In this document: positions 6,360-6,909 of the stretch, piece by piece
Layout of the letters: every line of letters starts with the position of its first letter
Position numbering within the stretch: the stretch's first letter is position 1
NCBI GenBank assembly: GCA_030690855.1
Contig: JAUYFR010000222.1
Coordinates: 1-6,909, forward strand
Reading direction: 5' to 3'
DNA: 6,909 nt
Source: Gallionellaceae bacterium
GTDB taxonomy: Bacteria > Pseudomonadota > Gammaproteobacteria > Burkholderiales > Gallionellaceae
Notes under the pieces: model-generated
Told to the model about the DNA's origin: nothing
What the model saw: the letters and a program-made list of their open reading frames with translations, nothing else
The model's database searches: none
Translations under genes and position numbers: made by a program

Positions 6360-6388
6360 TGGGTTAAATTAACCACGAATGCTATAAG
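6360..6388 (+). promoter_or_regulatory. Candidate extended -10 promoter with operator-like palindrome
   Basis: TGCTATAAG (6380-6388) matches the extended -10 pattern TGnTATAAT in all but the last base. The -35 region is poor, as is common for extended -10 promoters. It contains a perfect 13 bp palindrome, GGTTAA-A-TTAACC (6362-6374), which a dimeric regulator could bind. Transcription would start near 6395, about 90 bases before the plus-strand gene. Confidence 0.4.
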
Positions 6389-6483
6389 GGCAGTGTAAAG
6401 CCTGATATTATTGTCGCGCAAGTGAAGCGGGTGTATTCGGCCATGCGACCAAGCGCACTTGAAGGAGATTGGGGAAAATAATT

Positions 6484-6909
6484 ATGGGCATATTCACAAC
6501 ACTTTCACCATTCTGCGCCGCGTTTTTTTCTCGTCGGCGGGTTGGCTTAGATGTCTGGTTGCTGGCGGCCTTATTGCTGACAGCCGCCTCGGCATGGGCG
6601 ATTCCCCAGGAGTCTGCCGGTCTGCCCCGCGAGAACGTATCCGCGCAGGAAGATTACTCCGGGATGCTTCGCGCCATGGCCCCGTTCATCCTCTCGCCCG
6701 GTTCGTCGCAAGGAGACCACGCCGAGGTGATGCGCGCTATCGAAGCATTCCCGGATGTGGTGGTTTTCCCCATTCTGGTCGCAGATTCTGTCCGTGCCGT
6801 TGCTACCAGAAAACTTGCCAACAAGGTCGCGCAGGCAGCAGGGGAAGGCAACATAGCGGTGATCTACCCGGACATCGGTGAACCCTATCGTAGCGTGTTT
6901 ACCCAGATC
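6484..6909 (+). CDS. Exported protein of uncertain family, 5' part only (142 aa seen)
   Basis: The reading frame from the ATG at 6484 stays open to the last base, so the gene continues outside the window. An overlapping open frame (6459-6881) gives an Arg-rich product with no family signs and is a shadow. A GGGGA stretch lies about 8 bases upstream and AAGGAGA is further away at 6462-6468. Residues 1-39 look like a signal peptide: SRRR (16-19), a hydrophobic core (about 22-36), then AWA-IP. The SRRR is only a weak Tat motif. The mature part has FPDVVVFPILVADSVRAVA (89-107) and IAVIYPDIGEPYRSVF (124-139). Alternating strands and helices like these recall the Rossmann-like lobe of periplasmic solute-binding proteins of the uncharacterised ABC type. 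That family call is a guess; export is well supported. It is divergent from the ThDP operon. Confidence 0.7.
   Translation, partial: MGIFTTLSPFCAAFFSRRRVGLDVWLLAALLLTAASAWAIPQESAGLPRENVSAQEDYSGMLRAMAPFILSPGSSQGDHAEVMRAIEAFPDVVVFPILVADSVRAVATRKLANKVAQAAGEGNIAVIYPDIGEPYRSVFTQI

Larger units (their letters stand above)
6053..6483. other. Divergent intergenic region (431 bp)
   Basis: This gap separates the minus-strand operon from the plus-strand exported-protein gene and must hold both sets of promoters. From left to right it contains the operon leader with a small ACCGG/CCGGT hairpin (6123-6139). A pair of direct repeats (6152-6186), an inverted-repeat element (6201-6353), and a palindrome with an extended -10 promoter candidate (6360-6388) follow. 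No credible gene lies in it. The one long plus-strand open frame across 6039-6350 is a by-product, since its end (RHSGAGRNP, WIPAFAGMT) is the familiar translation of the repeat. I found no convincing -35/-10 pair for the operon itself. Confidence 0.7.

Noticed and set aside
6459..6881. 140 aa plus-strand open frame overlapping the exported-protein gene
   Set aside because: It starts at TTG and its Arg/Gly-rich product lacks any pattern, while the other frame gives a signal peptide and ordered protein.

Overview
The window looks like a piece of a Gram-negative proteobacterial chromosome. It encodes a TonB-dependent outer-membrane receptor, two exported proteins with classical signal peptides, and a proteobacterial GTCATTCCGGC-type palindromic repeat. 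The base composition is moderate, and the small Ala/Lys-rich exported protein and repeat type fit a betaproteobacterium. That placement, possibly the Nitrosomonadales/Gallionellales side, is inference and not demonstrated.

Most of the window is one minus-strand gene run, read from right to left. It starts with a thiamine-diphosphate enzyme of the acetolactate-synthase superfamily (4241-6052). A citrate-synthase-fold protein of citryl-CoA-lyase-like size follows (A, 3352-4170), then a second, divergent citrate-synthase-fold protein (B, 2544-3371) whose start overlaps the end of A by 20 bp. After a 122 bp gap comes a TonB-dependent receptor (391-2421). A short Ala/Lys-rich exported protein (1-192) lies on the same strand, with its own candidate promoter and a palindrome in it. 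Between it and the receptor is a 73 bp sequence able to fold into a branched structure with two mutually exclusive pairings.

To the right, 431 bp of non-coding DNA (6053-6483) separates the operon from a divergent plus-strand gene that runs off the window. This gap holds a pair of 10 bp direct repeats, a roughly 150 bp element with 28 bp inverted-repeat ends made of GTCATTCCGGC-type hairpins, and an extended -10 promoter candidate with a 13 bp palindrome just upstream. The plus-strand gene (6484 to the window end) encodes an exported protein of uncertain family.

The most interesting feature is the three-enzyme set. By my hand alignment, A keeps the first citrate-synthase histidine (His121) but has Ser at the second histidine position and no Asp at the third. 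B has Arg, Asn and no clear His at the same three places. The ThDP enzyme keeps its cofactor residues but lacks the RFDDR motif and the MVxQW segment of true acetohydroxyacid synthases, and has no small regulatory subunit beside it. A working idea, which is inference only, is that the ThDP enzyme makes or splits an acyl unit that a heteromeric A/B complex then handles, in a pathway tied to uptake of a compound by the TonB receptor.
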